From positions 1 through 30,683 of the forward strand of contig JBBRXJ010000040.1 of NCBI GenBank assembly GCA_038248505.1: 30,683 bases of DNA. Direction: 5' to 3'. Every line of letters begins with the position of its first letter. The stretch's first letter is position 1. Position numbers and translations under genes: made by a program. The stretch is from JBBRXJ01 sp038248505 (GTDB taxonomy: Bacteria; Bacteroidota; Bacteroidia; Bacteroidales; JBBRXJ01). Below are positions 1 through 9,648 of this stretch, piece by piece. The notes beneath the pieces are model-generated. The model worked only from the letters and a program-made list of their open reading frames with translations. It made no database searches and had not been told where the DNA came from.

Positions 1-2
1 AA

Positions 3-1465
3 ATCGATAAAATAATTGGTAAGATTAATGCCGATCCAGAAGACGAAGAAATAAAACGTGTTGAACGTAAACTCTGGGAAAAAATTAAAATTAAAACCAT
101 TGAAGGTCGTCGTACAGGTATTGGTATTACAGCAGAGGGCGATATGCTTGCAGCATTAAATCATCGTTATGGTAGCAACGAAGCAACCGATTTGCCGTTG
201 AAGTGCAAAAAAACCTTGCAATTGAAGCCTATCGTGGTTCAGTAAATCTTGCTAAAGAACGTGGTGCTTTTGAAATTTATGACTCAGAACTTGAGAAAAA
301 TAATCCATTCATTAATCGTCTTAAAGAAGAAGATAAACATTTGTATCATGAGATGATTAAGCATGGTCGTCGTAATATTGCATTGCTTACCATTGCACCT
401 ACGGGTACTACAAGTCTTATGACTCAAACAACTTCTGGTATTGAGCCCGTTTTTGCGCCATATTATAAGAGGAGACGAAAAGTAAATCCGAATGACACCA
501 ACGTTACTGTTTCATTTGTTGATGAGGTGGGTGATAATTGGGAAGAATATAATGTGTTTCATCACAAATTCATCACATGGCTTGATTTGAATGGCTATGA
601 TTCAGCAAAGATTATGAAGAGTGATGATGCTACTATTAATGAGCATGTAAATAAATCACCTTATGCTGGTGCTACAGCTGCTGATGTTGATTGGGAAGGC
701 AAAGTACGCATGCAAGGTCGTATTCAAAAATGGGTGGATCATTCCATAAGTGTTACAATTAACCTTCCAGCAGATGCTACTGAAGAATTGGTTTCAAAAC
801 TTTATGTTACTGCATGGGAGAGTGGTTGCAAAGGAGTAACTGTATATCGTGAAGGCTCACGTTCAGGTGTACTCATTTCTGGAAAAGAAAATAAGAAACA
901 AGCGAATGTGATGGAGCCTATTAAAAGGCCTAAAGAATTAAATGCTGAGATTATTCGCTTTAAAAATAATAATGAAGAGTGGATTGCCTTTGTAGGTTTA
1001 CATAACGGAATGCCATACGAAATTTTTACTGGTATTAACGATCTTGAAATGTATCCTATACCAAAAACAATTACAAAGGGTAAAATTATCAAAATAAAGG
1101 ATGAAGCAACGAAACTAACTCGCTATGACTTCCTTTATATTGATAAATATGGATATGAAAATACAATAGGTGGTTTATCACATGCATTTAACAAAGAGTA
1201 TTGGAATTATGCTAAATTAATTTCAGGTGTTTTACGCTATGGCATGCCAATTATTGGTGTGGTAAGTTTGGTTGAATCGCTACATCTTGATAGTGAAACC
1301 ATAAATACTTGGAGAAATGGGGTTGTACGCTCACTTAAACTATACGTACCCAATGGTACAAAACCTAAAAAAGGATCTAAATGTGGAAATTGTGGCTCTG
1401 AAAGCATGATTTTTCAAGAAGGTTGTTTGATTTGCCAAGATTGTGGCAATTCAAAGTGCGGGTGA
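3..1465 (+). CDS. nrdJ: Vitamin B12-dependent (class II) ribonucleoside-diphosphate reductase, C-terminal part, apparent frameshift
   Basis: This enzyme reduces ribonucleotides to deoxyribonucleotides using adenosylcobalamin. The 5' end lies outside the window. Codons from base 3 to 191 read IEGRR-TGIGITAEGDMLAAL, typical of the class II barrel. Reading then has to move to the frame that starts at 191-193 (FAVEVQKNLAIEAYRGS), as if one T were missing from a T run at about 191-193. Downstream are the ERGAFEIYD segment, the APTGTTSLM phosphate-binding loop, TQTTSGIEP, a TSCPD-like region and a C-terminal Cys cluster (CGNCGS, CLICQDCG, final C) that acts as redox or zinc tail in this family. GTG at 203 is only the first start-like codon after the shift, not a real start. 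A terminator follows directly. Family identity is firm; whether the frameshift is real or a sequencing error is open. Confidence 0.9.
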
Positions 1466-1500
1466 TTCTTCTGTCTTCATTCATACATTTATACTATAGA

Positions 1501-1527
1501 AACCTCGCTTTGTCTGCGGGGTTTTTT
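1501..1527 (+). terminator. Rho-independent terminator of nrdJ
   Basis: An 8-bp stem (AACCTCGC at 1501-1508 with GCGGGGTT at 1516-1523, one T-G wobble) has a 7-nt loop and runs into six T. It starts 36 nt after the nrdJ stop. Confidence 0.8.
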
Positions 1528-1750
1528 ATTGCAGAAAAATGCCAATTCATAATGTAATACCTTGTAAATTTGTATAATATGTATTTTGGTCTAATGAATA
1601 TATACTATTTTTTAGTGAAATCTTTCCCGAAAAAAAAGCTGGAAGTAATTGTATTATATTTTTTTTATTAATAAATTGCTGTTCATTATTGTATTCCATT
1701 TTGTAAACCTCTCAGCATTGTTTATATAATGAACAAAGCGACTTGCTCTC

Positions 1751-1781
1751 TTGCAAATCAGAATATAAGATGTTATATTTA
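1751..1781 (+). promoter_or_regulatory. Possible Bacteroidota-type promoter for the sensor gene
   Basis: TTG at 1751-1753 lies 20 nt before TATATTTA at 1774-1781, close to the Bacteroidota pattern TTG / TAnnTTTG (the last G is A here). It ends 20 nt before the ATG at 1802. The rest of the gap 1528-1750 shows only AT-rich sequence with no gene I can support. Confidence 0.4.
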
Positions 1782-1801
1782 CAAAAGATAATAGCAGCTG
1801 T

Positions 1802-3802
1802 ATGAAGCTTATTGATAATCTTAAACTTAACTCAAAGATAAACCTGTTGGTAACTGGTTTATTGGCCATTATACTTATTGTCTTCGGTCTCCTTATATAT
1901 AAGGTACAGAAGAATAAGTTGGTTAATAACGTTGATAGTCAACTGCAAGTTTATTTGCAAGATTTGAACTATATAATAGAAGAAAAAATAAATGTTCGCA
2001 AAGAAGCAGCTATTTCTGTAACGGATTATTATTTGTATGAGCTGCGTGCTATGCAATTAACAGATAGCGGAAATGCAGTAATAAATCGAGAAAATGCGGT
2101 TACATATTTAATCAGTAAAATTAATGTTGATGAGATTATACGAGATGAAATAAATAATTATTTTTCGGGAAGAGAAGCATATGTCAGCATTCCTTTTAAA
2201 GTATATTTAATATATCGAAATGGAAAAGGAGTTGAGTTTCCAAATAATGAAGCCTGGGATATTTCTGGCACAAAATTATATGATAAAATAAAATTTGTTA
2301 CAGGGGATAAAATTCTTAAAACAAATTTCCTTTGGCCCGAAAAAGGCGATAGAGAAGAAAAGTTTCTATATCTTCTCTATCAGCAATCGAATAATGCATT
2401 CTTAGCTATTGTAACAGATCAGTATACTCTTGAAAAGGATTTATTGCAATTGCGTAATTTTATTGCAGTAGGAATTTTTATTTCAATTATTGCCATTTGG
2501 CTTTTATTAAGTCTACAAATTAAGTCGGTAACTAAGCATATTCATTTATTGAGTGAAACTGTTAAGGATATGTCACGTGGAAAAACAGCTAGTTCTATAT
2601 ATTATAAACAGAATGATGAACTAAAGGAAATCGTAGAATCAGTAAATTCATTGATAAAGGGGTTACGACAGACAACCTTGTTCTCAAAAGAAATCGGGAA
2701 AGGTAATTTAGCTGCATCTTTTACCCCTTTGAGTGAAGAAGATGAACTAGGAAATTCGCTTCTTGAAATGCGAAAAAGTTTACATGAAGCAGAGCAAGAT
2801 CGTACTCGTCAGAAGCATGAGGAAGAGGAACGCAATTGGAGTAGTATTGGACATGCAAAATTTGCTGATATTTTAAGACACAGTGTAAAGGATATTGGTG
2901 AGCTTTCATATTATATTATCTCTGAATTAGTAAAATATTTAAATGTAACACAAGGAGGTATTTATTTGCTTAATACAAATGATAAGGCGAGCCCACATTT
3001 GGAGATGCTTAGTTGTTTTGCATACGATAGAAGAAAATTTATGGTTAAGCGAATTGAAATTGGAGAAGGTTTAGTAGGACAGTGTTTTAAAGAAGGTTCT
3101 ACCATCTATTTAACAGATCTTCCTGAAGGATATATGGATATTGTTAGTGGGTTAGGTGATGCTAATCCTCGTAGCCTTTTAATTGTTCCCTTAAAATTAA
3201 ATGATGAGATTCATGGTGTGGTGGAGTTAGCTTCTTTAAATATTTTTGAACCATACAAAATTCATTTTGTTGAGAATATTGGTGAGATTGTTGCTTCAAC
3301 CTTGTCAAGTGTTAGAGGGACAATGAATACTGAGGTTCTGCTCGAACAATATCAGCAGCAATCAGAAGAATTAAAATCACAAGAGGAAGAATTGCGTCAG
3401 AATATGGAAGAGTTGCAAGCAACGCAAGAAGAATCTGTACGAAGAGAAAGTGAATTGGATGAAATGTTAAAAGCTATAAATACCGCTACTGGTATTATTG
3501 AGTTTGATTTGTTGGGCAACATAATTACTGCAAATAAACACTATCTTAAGATTGCCGAGGTTACTAATAGAGATATAGAAGATAAATCCATAATGGATTT
3601 TATGGCTCCTGAATTAGCAAATAGCGAAAAAATAAAAGGATTGTGGGAGAATTTAGCAGCAGGTGAAATTCATACCGGAGTTCATAAATATATTTTTAAA
3701 GGTAAGGATAAGAATTTCTATGAAACCTTTACTCCAGTTAAGGATGAGAACGGAATTTACTATAAAATTATAGCCTTATCAAGAGAAACAAGCCAATCGT
3801 AA
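1802..3802 (+). CDS. Membrane sensor protein, HAMP-GAF-coiled coil-PAS, no output domain
   Basis: The 666-aa protein has TM1 at about 13-35, an extracytoplasmic region at about 36-218 that may sense a ligand, TM2 at about 219-239, a HAMP linker at about 240-292 and a second HAMP-like stretch to about 335. A GAF domain follows at about 358-505, then a Gln/Glu-rich coiled coil (505-555, containing EELQATQEE) and a PAS domain (556-660). The chain stops six residues later: there is no His-kinase, cyclase, MCP or DNA-binding module. Proteins with this coiled-coil-PAS ending are seen in Bacteroidota, and I infer signalling through partner proteins. It stands alone between terminators. No Shine-Dalgarno is evident at ATG 1802, as usual in this phylum. 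The domain calls are good; the function is unknown. Confidence 0.75.
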   Translation: MKLIDNLKLNSKINLLVTGLLAIILIVFGLLIYKVQKNKLVNNVDSQLQVYLQDLNYIIEEKINVRKEAAISVTDYYLYELRAMQLTDSGNAVINRENAVTYLISKINVDEIIRDEINNYFSGREAYVSIPFKVYLIYRNGKGVEFPNNEAWDISGTKLYDKIKFVTGDKILKTNFLWPEKGDREEKFLYLLYQQSNNAFLAIVTDQYTLEKDLLQLRNFIAVGIFISIIAIWLLLSLQIKSVTKHIHLLSETVKDMSRGKTASSIYYKQNDELKEIVESVNSLIKGLRQTTLFSKEIGKGNLAASFTPLSEEDELGNSLLEMRKSLHEAEQDRTRQKHEEEERNWSSIGHAKFADILRHSVKDIGELSYYIISELVKYLNVTQGGIYLLNTNDKASPHLEMLSCFAYDRRKFMVKRIEIGEGLVGQCFKEGSTIYLTDLPEGYMDIVSGLGDANPRSLLIVPLKLNDEIHGVVELASLNIFEPYKIHFVENIGEIVASTLSSVRGTMNTEVLLEQYQQQSEELKSQEEELRQNMEELQATQEESVRRESELDEMLKAINTATGIIEFDLLGNIITANKHYLKIAEVTNRDIEDKSIMDFMAPELANSEKIKGLWENLAAGEIHTGVHKYIFKGKDKNFYETFTPVKDENGIYYKIIALSRETSQS

Positions 3803-3833
3803 TAATGATCTATTATTACGATTAAACTTTTTT
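3795..3833 (+). terminator. Terminator whose stem contains the sensor stop codon
   Basis: A perfect 12-bp inverted repeat (3795-3806 with 3812-3823, loop GATCT) is followed by six T at 3828-3833. The TAA stop at 3800-3802 lies inside the left arm. Confidence 0.65.
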
Positions 3834-3864
3834 ATATCTATGCTTTTTATTTGATGCTGAGGAA

Positions 3865-6054
3865 TTAATTACCCATCTCCGAGAAAAATTTAATTCTCAT
3901 TAAGCGAATTTCTTCTTCTGAAAAATCTTCTTCTCCGAGCTCTGTTAATGCTTCTTCAATTGATTCTGATTCGGCATCTTCTCTAAAATACTCGTAAATA
4001 TCAGATTGTTTGTCTTCGTCAATTACATCGTTTAGGTAGTAATCAATATTTAATTTTGTGCCTGATTGTACAATAGCTTCAATCTCATTTAAAAGATCGT
4101 ACATCTTAATATTTTTTGCATTTGCAATATCAGTCAGCGACATCTTTCTATCGATGCTTTGAATAATAAAAACTTTTAATCCCGATTTATTAATAACCGA
4201 TTTTACAACCATATCCTGTGGTCGTTCAATTTCTTTTTCCTCTACATATTTTTGGATAATATCTAAAAATAATTTTCCATATCGTTGTGCTTTACCAACA
4301 CCAACACCGCTTATATTCTGTAACTCATCAATAGTACAAGGGTATTGTATGGCCATATCAACTAAGGACGGATCTTGAAAAATAATAAACGGGGGTAAAT
4401 TATTTTTACTAGCAACAGATTTGCGCAGATCTTTTAAAATAGCTAATAGCTCCTCATCAGCCGCACTGGGTTGAGCTACGCGTTGTACTTCATCATCCTC
4501 CATTTTATCATAATCATGATCTTCGGTAATCATAAATGATACTGGATTTTTCAAAAAATCATGACCCTTCTCACTTATTTTGAGTAAACCATAGTTTTCT
4601 ATTTCTTTATATAGCAAGCGTGCTACTAGAGCTTGTCGTATAGCAGCATTCCAAAATTTCTCATGTTTATCGTTGCCTGAACTGAATTGTTCAATTTCAT
4701 TGTGTTTGTAGGTTTTAATGGCACTATTGGCAACACCAGTAAGAATATTTATGATATGATCGGCTTTAAATTTTTCATTAACCGCTACAACAGTTTCTAG
4801 AATTAGGCTAATTTCTTCTTTGCCTTCAAATTGTTTTTTGGGTTGCAAACAATTATCGCATGCTTCACAATTATGTTGATGATATTCTTCGCCAAAATAA
4901 TGTAATAATGATTTACGACGACAAACCGATGATTCAGCATACGAAACGGTTTCAAGTAGCAAATGTTTTCCAATTTCTTGTTCAGCTACTGGTTTTCCTT
5001 GCATGAATTTTTCAAGCTTTTGAATATCTAGGTAGCTATAAAAAGCAACACAATTACCTTCACCACCATCGCGACCAGCCCTGCCAGTTTCCTGGTAGTA
5101 GCCTTCTAAGCTTTTAGGCATGTCATAATGAATAACATAACGTATATCGGGTTTGTCAATTCCCATTCCAAAAGCTATGGTCGCAACAATAACATCTATC
5201 TCCTCCATCAAAAACATATCCTGAGTTTTTGAACGAAGAGAGGATTCAAGACCAGCATGATATGGCATTGATTTTATATCGTTAATGCGCAAAGTCTCAG
5301 ATAGTTCTTCTACTTTTTTGCGGCTAAGGCAATAGATAATACCTGATTTACCTTGATTATTCTTTATATAGCGGATAATTTCTTTAGATATATCTATTTT
5401 GGGACGAATTTCATAATAGAGATTTGAACGATTAAAAGATGATCTAAAAACCTCAGCATCAGGAATGCAAAGATTTTTAAGGATGTCTTGTTGTACTTTT
5501 GGCGTGGCGGTAGCTGTTAAAGCTATAATAGGTGCACGTCCTATTTCATCAATAATGGGTCGTATTTTTCGGTAAACGGGTCTAAAGTCGTGTCCCCATT
5601 CAGATATACAATGTGCTTCATCAATGGCAAAGAAAGAGACCTTAACACTTTTAAGGAAGTTAACGTTTTCTTCTTTTGTTAATGATTCAGGTGCTACATA
5701 TAGTAATTTAGTCTTTCCCTCTCGAACATTCTTTCTTACTTGTGCTATAGTTGCCTTACTCAGCGATGAGTTTAGGTGATGTGCAACTAAATCTTCTGTA
5801 TGAAAATTCCGCATACTATCTACCTGATTCTTCATAAGAGCAATAAGCGGAGAGATTATAATTGCAGTACCATCAAGAAGTAAAGCTGGTAATTGGTAAC
5901 ATAGTGATTTGCCGCCTCCTGTGGGCATTAATACAAAACTGTCATTTCCATTCATTACATTACGGATAATCGCTTCTTGATTACCTTTAAAATGGTCAAA
6001 CCCAAAATAACTCTTCAAACAGTCTTTGAATGAAGTATCAGCTTCTACATACAT
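3865..6054 (-). CDS. recQ: ATP-dependent DNA helicase RecQ
   Basis: This is a 3'-5' superfamily 2 helicase for recombination and fork repair. Visible are Walker A PTGGGKS (44-50), DEAH (145-148) followed by CISEWGHDFRP, the motif VI region QETGRAGRDG (321-330), and the four zinc-ligand cysteines C378, C396, C399 and C402. A winged-helix RQC region lies at about 410-515 and an HRDC domain at about 530-608. A further 120-residue acidic C-terminal extension ends the protein; the 729-aa length is usual for Bacteroidota RecQ and longer than the roughly 610 aa of E. coli RecQ. It converges on the sensor gene and diverges from tatC across a 192-bp gap in which I find no clear promoter match. Confidence 0.96.
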   Translation of the reverse strand: MYVEADTSFKDCLKSYFGFDHFKGNQEAIIRNVMNGNDSFVLMPTGGGKSLCYQLPALLLDGTAIIISPLIALMKNQVDSMRNFHTEDLVAHHLNSSLSKATIAQVRKNVREGKTKLLYVAPESLTKEENVNFLKSVKVSFFAIDEAHCISEWGHDFRPVYRKIRPIIDEIGRAPIIALTATATPKVQQDILKNLCIPDAEVFRSSFNRSNLYYEIRPKIDISKEIIRYIKNNQGKSGIIYCLSRKKVEELSETLRINDIKSMPYHAGLESSLRSKTQDMFLMEEIDVIVATIAFGMGIDKPDIRYVIHYDMPKSLEGYYQETGRAGRDGGEGNCVAFYSYLDIQKLEKFMQGKPVAEQEIGKHLLLETVSYAESSVCRRKSLLHYFGEEYHQHNCEACDNCLQPKKQFEGKEEISLILETVVAVNEKFKADHIINILTGVANSAIKTYKHNEIEQFSSGNDKHEKFWNAAIRQALVARLLYKEIENYGLLKISEKGHDFLKNPVSFMITEDHDYDKMEDDEVQRVAQPSAADEELLAILKDLRKSVASKNNLPPFIIFQDPSLVDMAIQYPCTIDELQNISGVGVGKAQRYGKLFLDIIQKYVEEKEIERPQDMVVKSVINKSGLKVFIIQSIDRKMSLTDIANAKNIKMYDLLNEIEAIVQSGTKLNIDYYLNDVIDEDKQSDIYEYFREDAESESIEEALTELGEEDFSEEEIRLMRIKFFSEMGN

Positions 6055-6246
6055 TGTTCACAACCTTAAAATCAATAGTGATAACGAACTTTTTTTATTC
6101 TAAGTATAAACAAATTCAATACATTTGCTTTTTACCTTAAATTACCTTTCCCTCTAAATTACGAAAAAAATGATACTTGGCATAATAAATCCGAAAATAT
6201 TTTATTTTTAATCAATAATCATACCAAAATTTTAAACGTGCAATAA

Positions 6247-7080
6247 ATGGAAGAGCAGACTGGCAAAAGAAAGGGAGAGGAAATGTCGTTCCTTGAACAT
6301 TTAGAAGAATTAAGATGGGTACTAATACGCTCAGCAGTGGCGGTTTCTATCCTTTCAGTAATTGCATTCATTTATAAGGATATTATTTTTGATAAAATAA
6401 TTCTTGCTCCTAAGAGTCCTGATTTTTTTAGTAATAAAATTTTATGTAAGCTAGGCGATTTTATTGGAGTAGATTATATGTGCATTAACAGTAATTCTTT
6501 CCAGTTAACTAATATCACAATGTCTGGCCAGTTCATGACGCATCTTAGTGTGTCTTTTTTTGCTGGTATCATTGTTGCTTTTCCATATATTTTAAATCAA
6601 TTATGGCGGTTTATAGGTCCAGCATTACATGAGAATGAACGTAAGTATGCTCGAGGTATTGTTCTATATTGTTCGCTCCTCTTTATACTAGGCATACTTT
6701 TTGGTTATTACGTAATTGTTCCTTTTTCGATAAATTTTTTGGGAACCTATTCAGTGAGTGATCAAGTGCAAAATTTTATTACGTTACCGTCTTTTATGTC
6801 AACCATTGTATCTACAGTGTTAGGGTGTGGTTTGGTGTTTGAATTTCCAATTATTGTTTATTTCCTTTCAAAAATTGGAGTAATGACTCCTGCTTTTATG
6901 AAGAAGTATCGTCGTCATGCTTTAATTGTTATTCTTATAGTTGCTGCAATTATTACTCCGCCTGATGTATTTAGTCAAATTATTGTTACAATTCCATTGA
7001 TACTATTATATGAAGTGAGCATTGTAATTTCAAAAAGAATAGCAAAAGAACGGGAACGAAAAGAAAATCTAGCTAAGTGA
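6247..7080 (+). CDS. tatC: Sec-independent protein translocase subunit TatC
   Basis: TatC is the core inner-membrane receptor of the twin-arginine pathway and recognises RR signal peptides on folded proteins. The 277-aa protein has the N-terminal FLEHLEELR motif (15-23), six predicted membrane segments, the FEFPII segment (198-203, with conserved Glu/Pro) and the C-terminal RRHALIVILIVAAIITPPD region. TatA/TatB are not in the window. ATG at 6247 is used; M13 (ATG 6283), just before SFLEHLEELR, is a possible alternative. Its TGA stop overlaps the GTG start of the next gene (GTGA, 7077-7080), so the two are probably translationally coupled. Confidence 0.95.
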   Translation: MEEQTGKRKGEEMSFLEHLEELRWVLIRSAVAVSILSVIAFIYKDIIFDKIILAPKSPDFFSNKILCKLGDFIGVDYMCINSNSFQLTNITMSGQFMTHLSVSFFAGIIVAFPYILNQLWRFIGPALHENERKYARGIVLYCSLLFILGILFGYYVIVPFSINFLGTYSVSDQVQNFITLPSFMSTIVSTVLGCGLVFEFPIIVYFLSKIGVMTPAFMKKYRRHALIVILIVAAIITPPDVFSQIIVTIPLILLYEVSIVISKRIAKERERKENLAK

Positions 7081-9536
7081 AAATATATTTTTCAGTAATA
7101 GTTTTATTCTTAATACTAATAACTGCTTCAGCTCAACAGATTACTAAAGTTAGAGGTAAGGTTGTTGATGCTGAAACTAGTGAAGCATTACCTTTTGTGA
7201 ATATCATTTTTATAGGAACTTCGCAAGGTGCAATTACTGATTTTGAGGGTAATTTTTATATTGAAACTCGATATGCTACCGATAGTTTGCAAGTTAGTTT
7301 TGTAGGATATAAAGAGCAGACATTCTACATCACTAAAGGGATATACCAAAACCTCAACATTAAGTTATCAGAAGAGATAAATGAACTCGAAACGGTTGTA
7401 ATTAAACCTGGAGAGAATCCAGCACATCCAATTCTTAAAAATATAATTCGTAATAAGGATCGTAATAATTATGAAAAAATTGAGTCTTATAATTGTCATG
7501 TTTATAATAAGATTCAAATTGACATGAATAATATTACTGATAAGTTTAAGGAAACGAAGCTTCTTGAGCAATTTAAATTTGTTTTTGAAAATATTGATAC
7601 AAGTGCCATAACTGGTAAGGCTTATTTACCTCTTATGATATCGGAAACGATGTCTCAGTTTTATTATAGAAGTAATCCATTAGTAAAACGCGAAGTAATT
7701 TATGCTTCTCAAATTTCGGGCTTTAAGAATAAAAGCATTAGCCAATTAACAGGAAATATTACACAGGTTTTTAATGTGTATGATAATTTTATGACTTTCT
7801 ATGAGTCTGGTTTCGTAAGCCCAATATCTGATGGAGGCCTCTCTTATTACAAATATTATCTAACAGATAGTTCTAATATTGATGGTATTTTCTGTTATAA
7901 CTTGTCATTTAAACCACAACGTAAACAAGAGCGTACTTTTTCTGGTAATTTTTGGGTAGCAAAAGATGGATGGGCTCTTAAACGAATTCAAATGCGATTG
8001 AGCCCGAATGCAAATCTTAATTTTATAAACGACCTGGTAGTTAACTATGAATATGCTCCTGTATTTGATAGTATTTGGGTTTTGCAACAAGAAGATTTAT
8101 TAGTTGATTTTAATATTGCAGAATCAAAACGTATTAAAGGTTTTTTTGGGAGAAAAACAGCAAAGTACACCGACTTCTCTTTTTCAGAGAAATGGCCTGA
8201 TAATGTTAGTGAAAGTCCTGTTGATGTAATTATTTTGGAAGATGCAATAGATAAAAAGCAAGAATATTGGGATACCCTTAGACCAGTACAATTAAGCGAC
8301 AAGGAATTAAAAGTATATCAAATGGTTGATTCAATTAAAAATGTTCCAATGTTTCGTACATTTTCAGATGTGCTTATGTTACTTTCAACCTACTATTATG
8401 TTTGGGGTTATTTTGAAATAGGCCCTTATTTTAGCACCTACAGTACTAATGATATTGAAGGAAATAGATTTCGAATTGGCGGACGAACGAGCAATAAATT
8501 TTCAACCAAAGTAATGTACGAGGCATATACTGCCTATGGGACCTTGGATGATCGTTTAAAATATGGTGGGAATGTATTATATATGTTTTCAAAAAATCCT
8601 AGAATTGCATGGTATGCAAGTGTTAAGAAAGATATGGAACAATTAGGCCAAAGCGTAAATGCATTTCGATCGGATAATATTATGGTGACACTATTAAAAC
8701 GAAACCCTTTTTATAAACTCACCCTTGTTGATGAATACAAAACTTCTTTTGAACGTGAGTGGTATCAGGGATTTACAAATAAACTCACTCTGCTTCATCG
8801 AACACTTCATCCTACAGTTAATATCCCATTTAATTTCGACCCTGTTTATCAAGAAAATACGGTCAAGAATATTAAAGCGGCTGAGCTAACATTGCTAACA
8901 CATTATGCATATAAAGAACGTTTTTTAATGGGAGAGTTTGAGCGCACTAGTTTAGGCACTAAGTATCCTGAATTAAATCTGTATCTAACTGCCGGTTTTA
9001 AAGATGTTTTTGGGAGCGATTTTAAATATTTTAAAATTAATTTAAATATTTATCATTATATAAACACAAACCCTTTTGGATATTTTAAATACAGTATTGA
9101 TGCAGGCAGAATTTTTGGAAAATTACCCTATCCTTTATTAGAATTACATCGAGGTAATGAAACCTATGCGTATGATTATTATTCATTCAATATGATGAAT
9201 TATTATGAATTTGTTAGTGATAAATATGTTTCATTAATTGCCGAACAGCATTTTCAGGGTTTCTTTTTGAATCATATTCCATTGTTACGTAAACTGAAAT
9301 GGCGCGAAGTAGCTTCTGCACGAGGAATAATTGGCAGACTCGATGATCAAAATCGAAATTATATGTTTTTTCCCGAAGGATTAGGAGAATTAAAAGAGCC
9401 ATATTATGAAGCAAGTGTTGGTATTGAGAATATTTTCAAGGTTTTTAGAATAGATGCTTGTTGGAGATTATCATATTTGAATCATGCTAATATTCAACCA
9501 TTTGGTTTAAGAGTTTTAGCAAAGATAATTATCTAG
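7077..9536 (+). CDS. DUF5686 family outer-membrane protein with carboxypeptidase-regulatory-like domain
   Basis: The 819-aa protein starts with a Sec signal peptide (about 1-19, ending ITASAQQ). A carboxypeptidase-D-regulatory-like beta-sandwich follows at about 23-105 (KVRGKVVDAETSEALPFVNI, DFEGNF, FVGYK), as found at the N-terminus of many Bacteroidota outer-membrane proteins. The remainder is rich in aromatic residues and alternating beta patterns and matches the DUF5686 type (HPILKNIIRNKD near 137); a C-terminal beta barrel is likely. No enzymatic motif is seen and the biological role is unknown. It starts with GTG overlapping the tatC stop, and codon use is like its neighbours. Its position between tatC and lptB suggests an envelope role, which is inference only. 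Confidence 0.8.
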   Translation: MKIYFSVIVLFLILITASAQQITKVRGKVVDAETSEALPFVNIIFIGTSQGAITDFEGNFYIETRYATDSLQVSFVGYKEQTFYITKGIYQNLNIKLSEEINELETVVIKPGENPAHPILKNIIRNKDRNNYEKIESYNCHVYNKIQIDMNNITDKFKETKLLEQFKFVFENIDTSAITGKAYLPLMISETMSQFYYRSNPLVKREVIYASQISGFKNKSISQLTGNITQVFNVYDNFMTFYESGFVSPISDGGLSYYKYYLTDSSNIDGIFCYNLSFKPQRKQERTFSGNFWVAKDGWALKRIQMRLSPNANLNFINDLVVNYEYAPVFDSIWVLQQEDLLVDFNIAESKRIKGFFGRKTAKYTDFSFSEKWPDNVSESPVDVIILEDAIDKKQEYWDTLRPVQLSDKELKVYQMVDSIKNVPMFRTFSDVLMLLSTYYYVWGYFEIGPYFSTYSTNDIEGNRFRIGGRTSNKFSTKVMYEAYTAYGTLDDRLKYGGNVLYMFSKNPRIAWYASVKKDMEQLGQSVNAFRSDNIMVTLLKRNPFYKLTLVDEYKTSFEREWYQGFTNKLTLLHRTLHPTVNIPFNFDPVYQENTVKNIKAAELTLLTHYAYKERFLMGEFERTSLGTKYPELNLYLTAGFKDVFGSDFKYFKINLNIYHYINTNPFGYFKYSIDAGRIFGKLPYPLLELHRGNETYAYDYYSFNMMNYYEFVSDKYVSLIAEQHFQGFFLNHIPLLRKLKWREVASARGIIGRLDDQNRNYMFFPEGLGELKEPYYEASVGIENIFKVFRIDACWRLSYLNHANIQPFGLRVLAKIII

Positions 9537-9622
9537 ATTATTAATGAAATATCTGTATATAAAACAATTGCCAATAGCTTGTCGCTGAAATACCCATTCT
9601 GTGTTATTCTGAGTTTTTTTTT

Positions 9623-9630
9623 TACCTTTG
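9623..9630 (+). promoter_or_regulatory. -7 element (TACCTTTG) upstream of lptB
   Basis: An exact match to Bacteroidota TAnnTTTG lies 19 nt before the lptB ATG, after a T tract. No TTG is found at the usual upstream distance, so the -33 box is weak. Confidence 0.5.
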
Positions 9631-9648
9631 CGCATTCATTAAAACCCC

